From positions 2,181,400 to 2,245,399 of the forward strand of contig NZ_AP014648.1 of the NCBI RefSeq assembly GCF_000828475.1: a stretch of DNA of 64,000 nt, read 5' to 3'. The stretch is from Methyloceanibacter caenitepidi. GTDB lineage: Bacteria > Pseudomonadota > Alphaproteobacteria > Rhizobiales > Methyloligellaceae. The notes beneath the pieces were generated by a model. The model did not search any database. It was not told where the DNA came from and saw only the letters and a program-made list of their open reading frames with translations. This document shows, in pieces, positions 51,306 to 59,714 of the stretch. The position numbers and the translations under genes are program-made. The first letter of the stretch is position 1; the number at the start of each line of letters is the position of its first letter.

Positions 51306-52692
51306 CATCCTGATCGTCGACGACGAGGCCGATATCAGGGAGCTCATTTCCGGCATCCTTGAGGACGAGGGTCACGGCACACGGCTCGCAAAGGACAGCG
51401 ACGAAACGCTGCAAGCCATTGAAGAACGGCGGCCTTCGCTCGTCATTCTCGACATCTGGCTCCAAGGCTCGCGGCTCGACGGACTCGATCTTCTGGAGGA
51501 GATCAAGAAGGCTCATCCGGACCTGCCCGTAATCATCATAAGCGGCCACGGCAATATCGAGACGGCCGTGTCGGCCATCCAGCGGGGCGCCTACGATTAC
51601 ATCGAAAAGCCTTTCAAGGCCGACCGGCTGGTGCTCATCACCGCGCGCGCGCTCGAGACATCGAAGCTCAAGCGCGAGAACAGGGAGTTGCGGGAACGCA
51701 GTTCCTATTCCTCGGAAATGATCGGCAAGTCGGCCGCCATCGGCCAGCTGCATCAGGCTATCGAGAAGGTCGCCCCCACGAACAGCCGCGTACTGATTAG
51801 CGGCCCCTCCGGATGCGGCAAGGAACTTGCCGCGCGGGTGATGCACGCCAAGTCGCACCGGGCCGACGGGCCTTTCGTCGTCCTTAACGCGGCGGCAATG
51901 GTGCCGGAGCGGATGGAACTCGAACTCTTCGGAACCGAGGAGGGGACCGGCTCGGGACCCCGGAAGGTCGGCGCGCTCGAGGAGGCCCATGGCGGGACGC
52001 TCTACATCGACGAAGTCGCCGACATGCCGCTGGAGACCCAAGCCAAGATCCTGCGGGTGCTGGTCGAACAGCGCTTCCAGCGTCTCGGCGGCGGCCCCAA
52101 GGTCCATGTGGACGTGCGCGTCGTCTCCTCGACCAGCCACGACCTCCAGAAGGAGATTTCCGCGGGGCGCCTGCGCGAGGACCTCTACCACCGCCTCAAC
52201 GTCGTGCCGATCCGTATCCCAGGACTCTCCGAGCGCCGTGAGGACGTGCCGGACCTCGTGCGCTATTTTGTGCAGACCATTTCCGTTGCCTCAGGCTTGC
52301 CGCCGCGCCGGATCGGCGAGGACGCCATGGCCGTTCTTCAGTCCCACGAATGGCCGGGCAATGTCCGTCAGCTCCGCAACAACGTGGAGCGCCTTATGAT
52401 CCTCGTGGGAGGCGACGCCGACACGATTGTCACGGCCGACATGCTTCCCGACGAGATCGTCTCGCCGGTGCCGCTGACGCCCAACGGGGCGGGCGGGGAG
52501 CACCTGATGTCGCTGCCGCTGCGCGATGCCCGCGAGATCTTCGAGCGGGAATACCTCCTCGCCCAGGTCAACCGCTTCGGCGGAAACATCTCCCGTACGG
52601 CCGAATTCGTTGGCATGGAACGCTCCGCGCTCCACCGGAAACTTCGCGCATTAGGTGTCAATTCGAATGAAAGAAACGCCGCAATGCGTTAG
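51295..52692 (+). CDS. ntrX: Nitrogen assimilation response regulator NtrX
   Basis: NtrC-family regulator of 465 residues, paired with NtrY. The receiver Asp is Asp53 (LVILDIWLQGSRLDGLDLL). The AAA+ domain has Walker A GPSGCGKE and LYIDEVADMP. Where NtrC has GAFTGA, this protein reads EEGTGSGPRK, so sigma-54 contact is unlikely; lack of the loop is known for alphaproteobacterial NtrX. The C-terminal Fis-type helix-turn-helix is short (GNISRTAEFVGMERSALHRK). ATG overlaps ntrY by 11 bases. Confidence 0.94.
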   Translation: MASDILIVDDEADIRELISGILEDEGHGTRLAKDSDETLQAIEERRPSLVILDIWLQGSRLDGLDLLEEIKKAHPDLPVIIISGHGNIETAVSAIQRGAYDYIEKPFKADRLVLITARALETSKLKRENRELRERSSYSSEMIGKSAAIGQLHQAIEKVAPTNSRVLISGPSGCGKELAARVMHAKSHRADGPFVVLNAAAMVPERMELELFGTEEGTGSGPRKVGALEEAHGGTLYIDEVADMPLETQAKILRVLVEQRFQRLGGGPKVHVDVRVVSSTSHDLQKEISAGRLREDLYHRLNVVPIRIPGLSERREDVPDLVRYFVQTISVASGLPPRRIGEDAMAVLQSHEWPGNVRQLRNNVERLMILVGGDADTIVTADMLPDEIVSPVPLTPNGAGGEHLMSLPLRDAREIFEREYLLAQVNRFGGNISRTAEFVGMERSALHRKLRALGVNSNERNAAMR

Positions 52693-52815
52693 CATAGCTT
52701 AGTGACTCGCTTTGTGAGGGAGGCACGCACGCAGAATACGTCCAAAGTCGAATGTCTTACGGACGCACATTATGGTTGCATCTCAACATGGCCGCATAGG
52801 GCCACGAGCCGGTTC

Positions 52816-52842
52816 GTCTCAAGCCGGCATCATTTTTGAGAC
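52816..52842 (+). other. Hairpin in the hfq leader
   Basis: GTCTCAA and TTGAGAC form a perfect 7-bp stem around a 13-base loop, 30 bases before the hfq ATG; a competing 5-bp stem GCCGG/CCGGC overlaps its 5' arm. It lies in the 179-base gap between ntrX and hfq. It could act as a leader structure; on plus strand it lacks a downstream T run, so termination is unlikely. Confidence 0.35.
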
Positions 52843-52871
52843 CTAGCGTGAACCAAAGGGACAATAAGCCC

Positions 52872-53126
52872 ATGCCGACAGAGCGCACGCAAAGCTTGCA
52901 AGACACTTTTCTCAATCACGTTCGTAAAGCCAAGATCCCGCTCACGATTTTCCTTGTGAACGGCGTCAAGCTTCAAGGCGTCGTGACATGGTTCGACAAT
53001 TTTTGCGTTCTACTGCGCCGGGACGGACACTCGCAGCTCGTCTACAAGCATGCAATCTCGACAATCATGCCCGGCCAGCCTATTCAGCTTGCTGACATCA
53101 CCGATGCGGAAGGTACCGCGGAGTAA
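52872..53126 (+). CDS. hfq: RNA chaperone Hfq
   Basis: Hexameric Sm-like protein of 84 residues that pairs small RNAs with mRNAs. [20 protein letters not shown] and [21 protein letters not shown] form Sm1 and [10 protein letters not shown] is Sm2. The ATG at 52872 ([11 protein letters not shown]) is the family start; an in-frame TTG at 52836 sits in a leader hairpin. It shares the ntr-hfq-hflX order seen across alphaproteobacteria. Confidence 0.96.
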   Translation: MPTERTQSLQDTFLNHVRKAKIPLTIFLVNGVKLQGVVTWFDNFCVLLRRDGHSQLVYKHAISTIMPGQPIQLADITDAEGTAE

Positions 53127-54539
53127 TTGCGTCCAACTGACCCCAAACAGCTCGTAAGCAAGCAGGGACAACGAGAACACGACGGGGGGCGCGCGGATCG
53201 CCGCGTGCGCGCGGTTGTTTTTGCCCCGATCCTCGATGCAAGGGCGGGCCGGTCTCGGCGGGAGAGTTCGCTAAGCCCGTCCGCGGGCGCGGCCGACCGG
53301 ACCCCGCAAGCCCGGCTCGAGGAAGCCGTCGGCCTCGCGGCCGCCATCGATCTCGACATTCGCGCCAGCGGCATCGTTCCCGTACCGCAGCCAAAGCCCG
53401 CAACACTGTTCGGTTCCGGCAAGGTCGAGGAACTGGCAGGGCTCGTCCGGATGGAAGACGCCGACCTTGTGATCGTCGACCATCCGCTGACGCCGGTGCA
53501 GCAACGCAATCTCGAAACGGCCTGGCAGGCGAAGGTACTCGACCGGACGGGACTGATTCTCGAGATCTTCGGTGAGCGAGCCAGGACGCGGGAAGGGCGC
53601 TTGCAGGTCGAGCTTGCGCATCTCGTCTATCAGAAGAGCCGGCTCGTTCGCTCCTGGACCCACCTGGAACGGCAACGGGGCGGCTTCGGCTTTCTCGGCG
53701 GTCCCGGCGAAACCCAGATCGAGACCGACCGGCGCCTGCTTTCCGAGCGCATCACGAAGATTCAGAACGAACTCGAGCATGTGCGCCAAACGCGGACGCT
53801 GCACCGGAAGTCGCGCCAGCGGGTGCCGTATCCGGCCGTGGCGCTGGTGGGCTACACGAATGCCGGCAAATCCACGCTGTTCAACACGCTGACGGGCGCG
53901 GAGGTCCTGGCGCAGGACATCCTATTCGCCACGCTCGATCCCACCATTCGCGCGCTTCAGCTACCGAACGGATCGAAATCCGTGCTGTCCGACACGGTGG
54001 GCTTCATCTCCGACTTGCCGACCACGCTTGTTGCCGCGTTCCGCGCCACGCTCGAGGAGGTTCAGGAAGCGGACCTGATCCTCCATGTCCGTGACATTTC
54101 CGACGGCGCCAGCGCGAGCCAACGCGCCGACGTGAACGCGGTTCTCGCCGATCTCGGGATCAATGCAGACGAGGAGCCTGACCGGGTCCTTGAAGTCTGG
54201 AACAAGGCCGACCTGCTCGACCCAGACGCACTGGAGCATGCCCGGAACGAGGCGGCACGGCATGGCGCCATCCTGGTCTCCGCCGTGAGCGGGGAGGGCC
54301 TAGAGGCCTTGCTCGCCGAAATCGAGACCCGCCTGAACCGGCGCCGGCAGACTCTCCAGATCGAAGTGCAGCCGCAAGAAGGCGCGTTGTCGAACTGGAT
54401 CTACGAAAACTGCGAGGTGATCAGCCGCGCCGATCTCGGCGAGGGCGTCGTGTCGTTACGCATTCGGGTGGCGCCTGAGAAGCGCGACAAGCTCGCGCGC
54501 GTCGCCGGCGCATCGCGCCTGCAGGCCGCGGTCGAGTAG
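53127..54539 (+). CDS. hflX: Ribosome-associated GTPase HflX
   Basis: GTPase that splits stalled ribosomes; up to 470 residues. The N-terminal HflX domain shows PKPATLFGSGKVEELAGLV and VDHPLTPVQQRNLE, with the linker LVRSWTHLERQRGGFGFLGG. The G domain has G1 GYTNAGKS, G3 DTVGFI and G4 NKADLL. The frame opens directly after the hfq stop with a TTG at 53127, which lacks a clear ribosome site; a GTG at 53205 is another possibility, so the first residues are uncertain. It is convergent with mazG. Confidence 0.92.
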   Translation: MRPTDPKQLVSKQGQREHDGGRADRRVRAVVFAPILDARAGRSRRESSLSPSAGAADRTPQARLEEAVGLAAAIDLDIRASGIVPVPQPKPATLFGSGKVEELAGLVRMEDADLVIVDHPLTPVQQRNLETAWQAKVLDRTGLILEIFGERARTREGRLQVELAHLVYQKSRLVRSWTHLERQRGGFGFLGGPGETQIETDRRLLSERITKIQNELEHVRQTRTLHRKSRQRVPYPAVALVGYTNAGKSTLFNTLTGAEVLAQDILFATLDPTIRALQLPNGSKSVLSDTVGFISDLPTTLVAAFRATLEEVQEADLILHVRDISDGASASQRADVNAVLADLGINADEEPDRVLEVWNKADLLDPDALEHARNEAARHGAILVSAVSGEGLEALLAEIETRLNRRRQTLQIEVQPQEGALSNWIYENCEVISRADLGEGVVSLRIRVAPEKRDKLARVAGASRLQAAVE

Positions 54540-54549
54540 GGGCTCCCTA

Positions 54550-54567
54550 CCCGGAATTCCCGCCGGG
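54550..54567. terminator. Possible bidirectional terminator between hflX and mazG
   Basis: CCCGG/CCGGG (alternatively TTCCC/GGGAA) forms a short GC stem in the 35-base gap between two convergent genes. No T run follows on either strand, so the call rests on position and is weak. Confidence 0.3.
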
Positions 54568-54574
54568 AACCGCC

Positions 54575-55417
54575 TTAGTCTCGTTTGGCGGCCTTCTCGG
54601 CCTGCTTGGCCACGTTCCAAAGCGCCTCCATCTCGTCGAGGTCGGCATCCTTCGGCGTCCGGCCATCGGCGGCCAGCGCGGTCTCGATGTGTTGAAACCG
54701 GCGGATGAACTTGTTGCAAGTGCCTCGCAGCGCCGACTCCGGATCGACGTGCAGGTGCCTCGCCACATTCGCCAAGACGAAGGCGATGTCACCGAACTCG
54801 TCGGCAATACGCTCCTGAGGCTCATTGTGGGCGATGGCCTCCTTCAGCTCGGCGAGCTCTTCTTCGACCTTTTCGATAATCAGTCCGACATCGGACCAAT
54901 CGAAGCCGACATCGGCCGCGCGTTTCTGCAGTTTGGCGGCGCGCGTCAGCCCCGGCATGCCCACGGGCACATCATTGAGGATACTGGTCGGATCGGTTGC
55001 TTCACCGCGCGCGGCCTTTTCTTCGGCCTTGATCTGCTCCCATAGGCCTGAGCCGAGGAACTCATCGCGGCGGGTAGGGTCCTCGAAGACGTGCGGATGG
55101 CGACGGATCATCTTCCGGGTGATCGCATCGGCAACGTCATCGAACGCGAACGCACCTTCCTCGCTCGCCATCTGAGCGTGATAGACGACCTGCAGCAGCA
55201 GATCCCCAAGCTCGTCCTTCAGCCCGCTCATGTCGCCGCGCTCGATGGCGTCGGCCACCTCATACGCTTCCTCGATCGTGTAGGGGGCAATGGTCGCAAA
55301 GCTCTGCTTCACGTCCCAAGGACAGCCGGTCTCCGGGTCCCGCAGCCGCGCCATGACGGCCAGCAGGTCGGCCAGCGCATAGGTCTTGTCGTCCGGCTTG
55401 ATGCGCGATCCGGTCAT
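54575..55417 (-). CDS. mazG: Nucleoside triphosphate pyrophosphohydrolase MazG
   Basis: Hydrolyses NTPs to NMP and pyrophosphate; 280 residues with two MazG-fold repeats. The first carries CPWDVKQSFATIAPYTIEEA with the metal Glu pattern, and LKDELGDLLLQVVYHA. The second (about 180-255) has VEEELAELKEAI and DEFGDIAFVLANVARH. Start ATG at 55417. A TATAAA-like element about 40 bases upstream on the minus strand may be its promoter; three inverted repeats lie beyond it. Confidence 0.93.
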   Translation of the reverse strand: MTGSRIKPDDKTYALADLLAVMARLRDPETGCPWDVKQSFATIAPYTIEEAYEVADAIERGDMSGLKDELGDLLLQVVYHAQMASEEGAFAFDDVADAITRKMIRRHPHVFEDPTRRDEFLGSGLWEQIKAEEKAARGEATDPTSILNDVPVGMPGLTRAAKLQKRAADVGFDWSDVGLIIEKVEEELAELKEAIAHNEPQERIADEFGDIAFVLANVARHLHVDPESALRGTCNKFIRRFQHIETALAADGRTPKDADLDEMEALWNVAKQAEKAAKRD

Positions 55418-55479
55418 GAAATCCGTTCCATTGCGCTCACCCTGATAGGTTCAATTTTATACGCTAGATCATGGCCTTA

Positions 55480-55500
55480 GGGGAGCATCATAAGCTCCCC
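55480..55500. repeat. Inverted repeat 1 in the pepA-mazG gap
   Basis: Perfect GGGGAGC/GCTCCCC stem (7 bp) with the 7-base loop ATCATAA. Both flanking genes are on the minus strand: pepA ends at 55609 and mazG starts at 55417. No T run follows in either direction. Confidence 0.55.
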
Positions 55501-55502
55501 AC

Positions 55503-55557
55503 AACCCATACCCGGAATTCGCATAAGGTATATTATGGAAAATATCGGATATGGGTT
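55503..55557. repeat. Inverted repeat 2 in the pepA-mazG gap
   Basis: Arms of 12 bases (AACCCATACCCG at 55503-55514; CGGATATGGGTT at 55546-55557) match except for one position, which becomes a G-U pair only in the minus-strand transcript. The 31-base loop is AT-rich (GGTATATTATGG) and could hold a promoter. The one-sided wobble suggests that the minus-strand RNA is the form that folds. Confidence 0.5.
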
Positions 55558-55567
55558 TCTGAGGGCT

Positions 55568-55587
55568 GGCGGCGCTCCCGCGCCGCC
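55568..55587. repeat. Inverted repeat 3, 22 bases after pepA
   Basis: Perfect 8-bp, all-GC stem GGCGGCGC/GCGCCGCC with a 4-base loop, just past the pepA stop on the minus strand. It is the most stable of the three and may end or stabilise the pepA message, although no T tract follows. Confidence 0.5.
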
Positions 55588-55608
55588 GCCGCATACCCGT
55601 CCAGCGAC

Positions 55609-57135
55609 CTATCGGCGCTCGTACTGATCCCGGATGAAGCGGTCGAGCAAGCGCACGCCGAAACCCGATCCCCAGCTTCGATTGATCTCGGTCGGCTCCG
55701 ACGCCATCGCGGTGCCGGCGATGTCCAGATGCGCCCAAGGCGTATCCGGCTTGATGAAGCGCTGCAGGAACTGTGCAGCCGAGATCGAACCGCCCCAACG
55801 GCCGCCCGTGTTCTTGATGTCGGCAACCTTGGACTCAATGAGCTTGTCGTATTTCGGACCGAGCGGCAGCCGCCACAGCGTCTCGCCGGTCTCCTTGCCC
55901 GCGGCGGTCAGTTGCTCGGACAGTTCGTCGTTGTTCGAGAAGAGCCCGGCGTGCAGCTTGCCGAGCGCGACCATCACCGCGCCGGTGAGCGTCGCGAGGT
56001 TGATGACCGCCTTCGGCTTGAACTTCTCCTGGACGTACCAAAGGCAGTCGGCCAGAACCATGCGCCCTTCCGCATCGGTGTTGAGCACTTCGATCGTGGT
56101 GCCCGACATGGACTCGACGACGTCGCCGGGGCGCGTCGCCGTTCCGCTGGGCATGTTCTCCACCAAACCGATCACACCGACCGCGTTGACCTTGGCCTTG
56201 CGCTCCGCAAGCGCGAGCATAAGCCCCGCAACGCAGGCGGCGCCGCCCATGTCGCCTTTCATGTCCTCCATGCCGGCGGCAGGCTTCAGAGAGATGCCGC
56301 CAGTATCGAAGGTCACGCCCTTTCCGACGATCGCGATCGGCTCGCCGCCCTTCTGGCCGCCGCCTTTCCACTGCATCACCGCGACATGGCTGGTGTTCTC
56401 ACTGCCCTGCCCAACGGCCAGAAGCGCGCCCATCCCGAGGCGCTTCATCTGAGCTTCGCTCAGCACGGTGACTTGCACGCCGGCTTTGGTCAGCGTCTTG
56501 GCACGGGCCGCGAACTCGGCCGGGTTCAGCACATTGGCCGGCTCGTTGACGAGATCGCGCGCGAAATTGACGCCATCGAGGATGGCACGCTCGGGCGTGT
56601 AGGCCCGGCCAGCGGCACGCGGGTCGGCACAATGGATAACAAGCCGCTTGAGGGTCTTGTCGTCATCGTTGTTAGCCGCCTTCTTCGATTTGTATTTATC
56701 GAATGTGTAGTTCCGGAGTTGTGCGCCAAGCGCAAAGCTCGCGATATCCTCCGGCGTGATGCCGTCTTTCGCCGTCTCGAGGTAGATATGCGCCGTATCC
56801 CCTTCCTGGCCTGTCAGCTTGCCGCGCACCGCGCCGCCGAAATTGAGCCAATCGTCGTTCGCGTAGTCCTTGAGCTTCCCAAGACCCACGAGAACGATAC
56901 GCGCGAACTTGACGCCTTGCGGTGCAAGCAAATCGACGCTGGTTCCCTGCTTGCCCTTGAAGCCGGCGATCTTCGCGGCCTGTCGCAGCAGACCCTTGGT
57001 CTTCTTGTCGAGATCCTGCGCGGCGGGCGTGAGCTTGCCGCCCTCCTCCGCGAAGACAACAGCGATACCGTCGGCGGCGGCGCCGGATGGGCTGGCAAAG
57101 GACAACGTCGTCGGTTTGGTCAAGGCAAACTCCAT
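55609..57135 (-). CDS. pepA: Leucyl aminopeptidase (cytosol aminopeptidase, M17)
   Basis: Dinuclear metallopeptidase removing N-terminal residues; 508 residues. The N-terminal macro-like domain (about 1-180) precedes the catalytic domain with VGKGVTFDTGGISLKPA (metal-binding Lys and Asp), NTDAEGRMVLAD (about 351-362, catalytic Glu and Arg) and the C-terminal substrate loop. PepA homologues also bind DNA in E. coli; that cannot be judged here. The start at 57135 gives the family N-terminus MEFALTKP. It diverges from lptF over 279 bases. Confidence 0.95.
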   Translation of the reverse strand: MEFALTKPTTLSFASPSGAAADGIAVVFAEEGGKLTPAAQDLDKKTKGLLRQAAKIAGFKGKQGTSVDLLAPQGVKFARIVLVGLGKLKDYANDDWLNFGGAVRGKLTGQEGDTAHIYLETAKDGITPEDIASFALGAQLRNYTFDKYKSKKAANNDDDKTLKRLVIHCADPRAAGRAYTPERAILDGVNFARDLVNEPANVLNPAEFAARAKTLTKAGVQVTVLSEAQMKRLGMGALLAVGQGSENTSHVAVMQWKGGGQKGGEPIAIVGKGVTFDTGGISLKPAAGMEDMKGDMGGAACVAGLMLALAERKAKVNAVGVIGLVENMPSGTATRPGDVVESMSGTTIEVLNTDAEGRMVLADCLWYVQEKFKPKAVINLATLTGAVMVALGKLHAGLFSNNDELSEQLTAAGKETGETLWRLPLGPKYDKLIESKVADIKNTGGRWGGSISAAQFLQRFIKPDTPWAHLDIAGTAMASEPTEINRSWGSGFGVRLLDRFIRDQYERR

Positions 57136-57147
57136 CGGTGTGGGTCG

Positions 57148-57169
57148 CGCCGCCCCATGAAAGGCGGCG
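57148..57169 (-). other. Hairpin in the pepA leader
   Basis: CGCCGCC/GGCGGCG, 7 bp with an 8-base loop, ending 13 bases before the pepA ATG on the minus strand. In the message it would sit at or next to the ribosome site and could limit translation. The rest of the 279-base divergent gap shows a TTGACG element (lptF side) but no other clear signal. Confidence 0.4.
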
Positions 57170-57414
57170 GTGGGCAAGAAACAGCCTTCGCGGGCGCCCG
57201 CGCGCCCGTGGTGCAACAATGCAACAGCGGCAGGAAATCGTTCGACCTTGGTAAGTCTTGCTTGGGCCGAAAGCAACCCATACGGAATGGCCGAAATTCC
57301 GCCACGTTAAACTGGTCAAATTCTCGATAGAAACCAGCCGCTTGACGTGAATTTGGGGGCATCTTCGCGGGGCTCGGTTTCCGGATATTTAGGGGACACC
57401 GTAAATTCAGGCTC

Positions 57415-58596
57415 ATGACGCTCTTTAGCCGATACATGTTTCGGCAGGTGACGAGTGCGTTTCTGCTCATCCTGCTGACGCTGACGGCCATTATCTGGCT
57501 GGCTACGGCGTTGAAACAGCTCGACCTTATCACCTCGCAAGGTCAGGGCCTGATTATGTTTTTTCAGATGACGGCGCTCAGTCTCCCGAGCCTCATTACC
57601 CTGATCGCGCCCAATGCCGTGCTCATGGCGGCGCTTTACACCCTCGATCGGATGAACGGCGACAGCGAGATCATCGTGATGACCGCCGCCGGCGCGACGG
57701 TCTGGCGGATCTGCCGACCCCTCATTGCGCTGGCGCTGATCGTAAGCACGCTGATCCTGCTGGTGAACGTGTTCGTCAACCCGGCCTGCATGCGGTCGCT
57801 CCGCGACCTCATCACGCAGGTGCGTGCCGACCTGATCTCGCAAGTCCTTCAACCAGGACGGTTTTCCAGTCCCGAGCGGGGCCTGACCTTCCATATCCGC
57901 GACCGCTCCCAGGACGGCGAGTTGCAGGGGCTTCTCTTCCACGACGAGCGAGATTCGAAGCAGGTTATGAGCTATCTCGCAGACAGAGGGCGAATTCTCA
58001 GCAATGACGAGGGTAGCTTTTTGATAATGTTCGATGGATACGTTCATCGATACAATGCAAAGGACAAAGATAAATCCGTCCAGATAATTGCGTTCGATCA
58101 GAATATGGTCGACCTGTCCAAGTTTACCGAAGGCGGCGATAAGCGAAATAAACTTGAGCCCAAACAAATGCCAATTATGAGCCTCATAGATCCGCCTGAG
58201 GAAGACGGGCTATCAGATAAAGACTATGGGCTCTTGCGCTACGAATTACATGAACGACTGGCAACGCCGCTCTATCCTGTTGCCTTTATCTTCCTGGCCA
58301 TTGCTTTGATGGGTCAGGCGCGGACGACGCGCGAGAGTAGATGGGGCCAGATTCTCACGGTTTTTGGGCTTGCAGTCGCCATCAGAGTGGCCGGCATAAC
58401 GGTCGGAAATCTGGTCACGTTGAATGCGTGGGCCGTGATCCTCGTATATGCTATTCCGATCGGGGCGATTCTGATTGCGGCGTGGACGGCGCACGTTAGA
58501 ATGTCGCCAGAACTGCGGTCCAAGCTGAACTTCGAGCTCAAGTTTCAGCCAAAAAACATAAAGTTGTGGACCGCACGAGGGGTACAGACGGGGTGA
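57415..58596 (+). CDS. lptF: LPS export ABC transporter permease LptF
   Basis: Inner-membrane half of the LptB2FG extractor, 393 residues. Three N-terminal membrane helices (about 10-32, 48-72, 95-122), a periplasmic beta-jellyroll (about 125-275) and three C-terminal helices (about 283-370). MTLFSRYMFRQVTSAFLLIL is typical of YjgP-family starts. Residues near the middle of the periplasmic domain are less GC-biased in codon use than the neighbours (58000-58220). It overlaps or touches lptG. Confidence 0.93.
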   Translation: MTLFSRYMFRQVTSAFLLILLTLTAIIWLATALKQLDLITSQGQGLIMFFQMTALSLPSLITLIAPNAVLMAALYTLDRMNGDSEIIVMTAAGATVWRICRPLIALALIVSTLILLVNVFVNPACMRSLRDLITQVRADLISQVLQPGRFSSPERGLTFHIRDRSQDGELQGLLFHDERDSKQVMSYLADRGRILSNDEGSFLIMFDGYVHRYNAKDKDKSVQIIAFDQNMVDLSKFTEGGDKRNKLEPKQMPIMSLIDPPEEDGLSDKDYGLLRYELHERLATPLYPVAFIFLAIALMGQARTTRESRWGQILTVFGLAVAIRVAGITVGNLVTLNAWAVILVYAIPIGAILIAAWTAHVRMSPELRSKLNFELKFQPKNIKLWTARGVQTG

Positions 58597-59714
58597 AGGC
58601 GCAGATGCCAGGCATCAGTGCACGTGGAACGCTCGCGCGCTATTTCTCTGCGCGCTTCCTCGCCGCTATGGTGGCGATGTTCCTAGTCTGCTGCGTACTG
58701 ATCTTCTTCGTGGACTTCATCGAGATTCTACGGCGCTCGGGAAAATACTCGAACGAAGCGTCTGGTTTTCTTTTGGTGTGGATCACGCTGTTGCGTCTGC
58801 CGTCATTCTCCGAACTCACCCTACCCTTCGCAGTTCTCATCGGGACGATCGTGATCTTCCTGATGCTCAGCCGCACGTCCGAACTTGTCGTCTTGCGTGC
58901 CGCCGGCGTTTCGGTTTGGCAGTTCACCCTTCCTGCCATCCTCGTCGCCTTCCTGCTCGGGATTGGATTCGTGACCGTCTACAATCCGGTCGCGGCATCC
59001 GCGCGCGGCGAAGCCGAGCGGCTCTATGCGGCAGCGTTCGGCAAAGGCGACTCCTTCCTGCAATCGGCGGGAAACTCCGGTGCGTGGTTGCGCGAAGATG
59101 GCGAGGATGGCCCCTCCGTCGTCCATGCTTTGCGTGTCCTCAATCAGGGACTCGAACTGCGCGGCGTCTCGGTCTTTCAGTACAGCCCCACACACGAACT
59201 GACCGAGCGCATCGAAGCCAAGCGCGCCGTCCTGAAGAACGGCCGCTGGGAACTGGAGGAGGCTTGGGTCAGCGCCCCGGGCCGCGAGCCGGTTCTGTAC
59301 GAAAACTATCTGCTGAGTACCTATCTGACCCCGACGCAGGTGCGTGACACGCTCGGCACCGTCTACTCGATATCGTTTTGGGATCTTCCGAACTTCATCG
59401 AGATCGCCGAGCGCGCCGGGTTGCCTGCCACACAGTACCGCGTGCAGTACCAGTTGCTCTTGTCGCGACCGTTCTTGCTCGTGACCATGGTGCTGATCGC
59501 GGCAACATGCTCGCTGCAGAGCTTCCGGTTCGGCAACGTGCAGATCAACGCCGTATTCGGATTGGCCGCCGGATTCGGGTTCTTCGTCTTCGCCGAGGTG
59601 TCGCGAAACTTCGCAATGTCGGGCCTCACATCGGCAGTGGCGGCGGCCTGGATTCCGGTCATCGTCGCAATGTCACTCGCACTCACTGTGCTCTTGTACA
59701 AAGAGGACGGATGA
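58593..59714 (+). CDS. lptG: LPS export ABC transporter permease LptG
   Basis: Partner of LptF, 373 residues, same six-helix plus jellyroll layout: GTLARYFSARFLAAMVAMFL starts the first helix, SFSELTLPFAVLIGTIVIFL the second, and the C-terminal helices end at about 368. GTG start at 58593 overlaps the lptF stop by four bases; an ATG at 58605 is also possible, and a start at 58566 would overlap lptF by 31 bases. lptD follows with an ATGA overlap, so LptF, LptG and LptD are coupled. Confidence 0.93.
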   Translation: MKAQMPGISARGTLARYFSARFLAAMVAMFLVCCVLIFFVDFIEILRRSGKYSNEASGFLLVWITLLRLPSFSELTLPFAVLIGTIVIFLMLSRTSELVVLRAAGVSVWQFTLPAILVAFLLGIGFVTVYNPVAASARGEAERLYAAAFGKGDSFLQSAGNSGAWLREDGEDGPSVVHALRVLNQGLELRGVSVFQYSPTHELTERIEAKRAVLKNGRWELEEAWVSAPGREPVLYENYLLSTYLTPTQVRDTLGTVYSISFWDLPNFIEIAERAGLPATQYRVQYQLLLSRPFLLVTMVLIAATCSLQSFRFGNVQINAVFGLAAGFGFFVFAEVSRNFAMSGLTSAVAAAWIPVIVAMSLALTVLLYKEDG

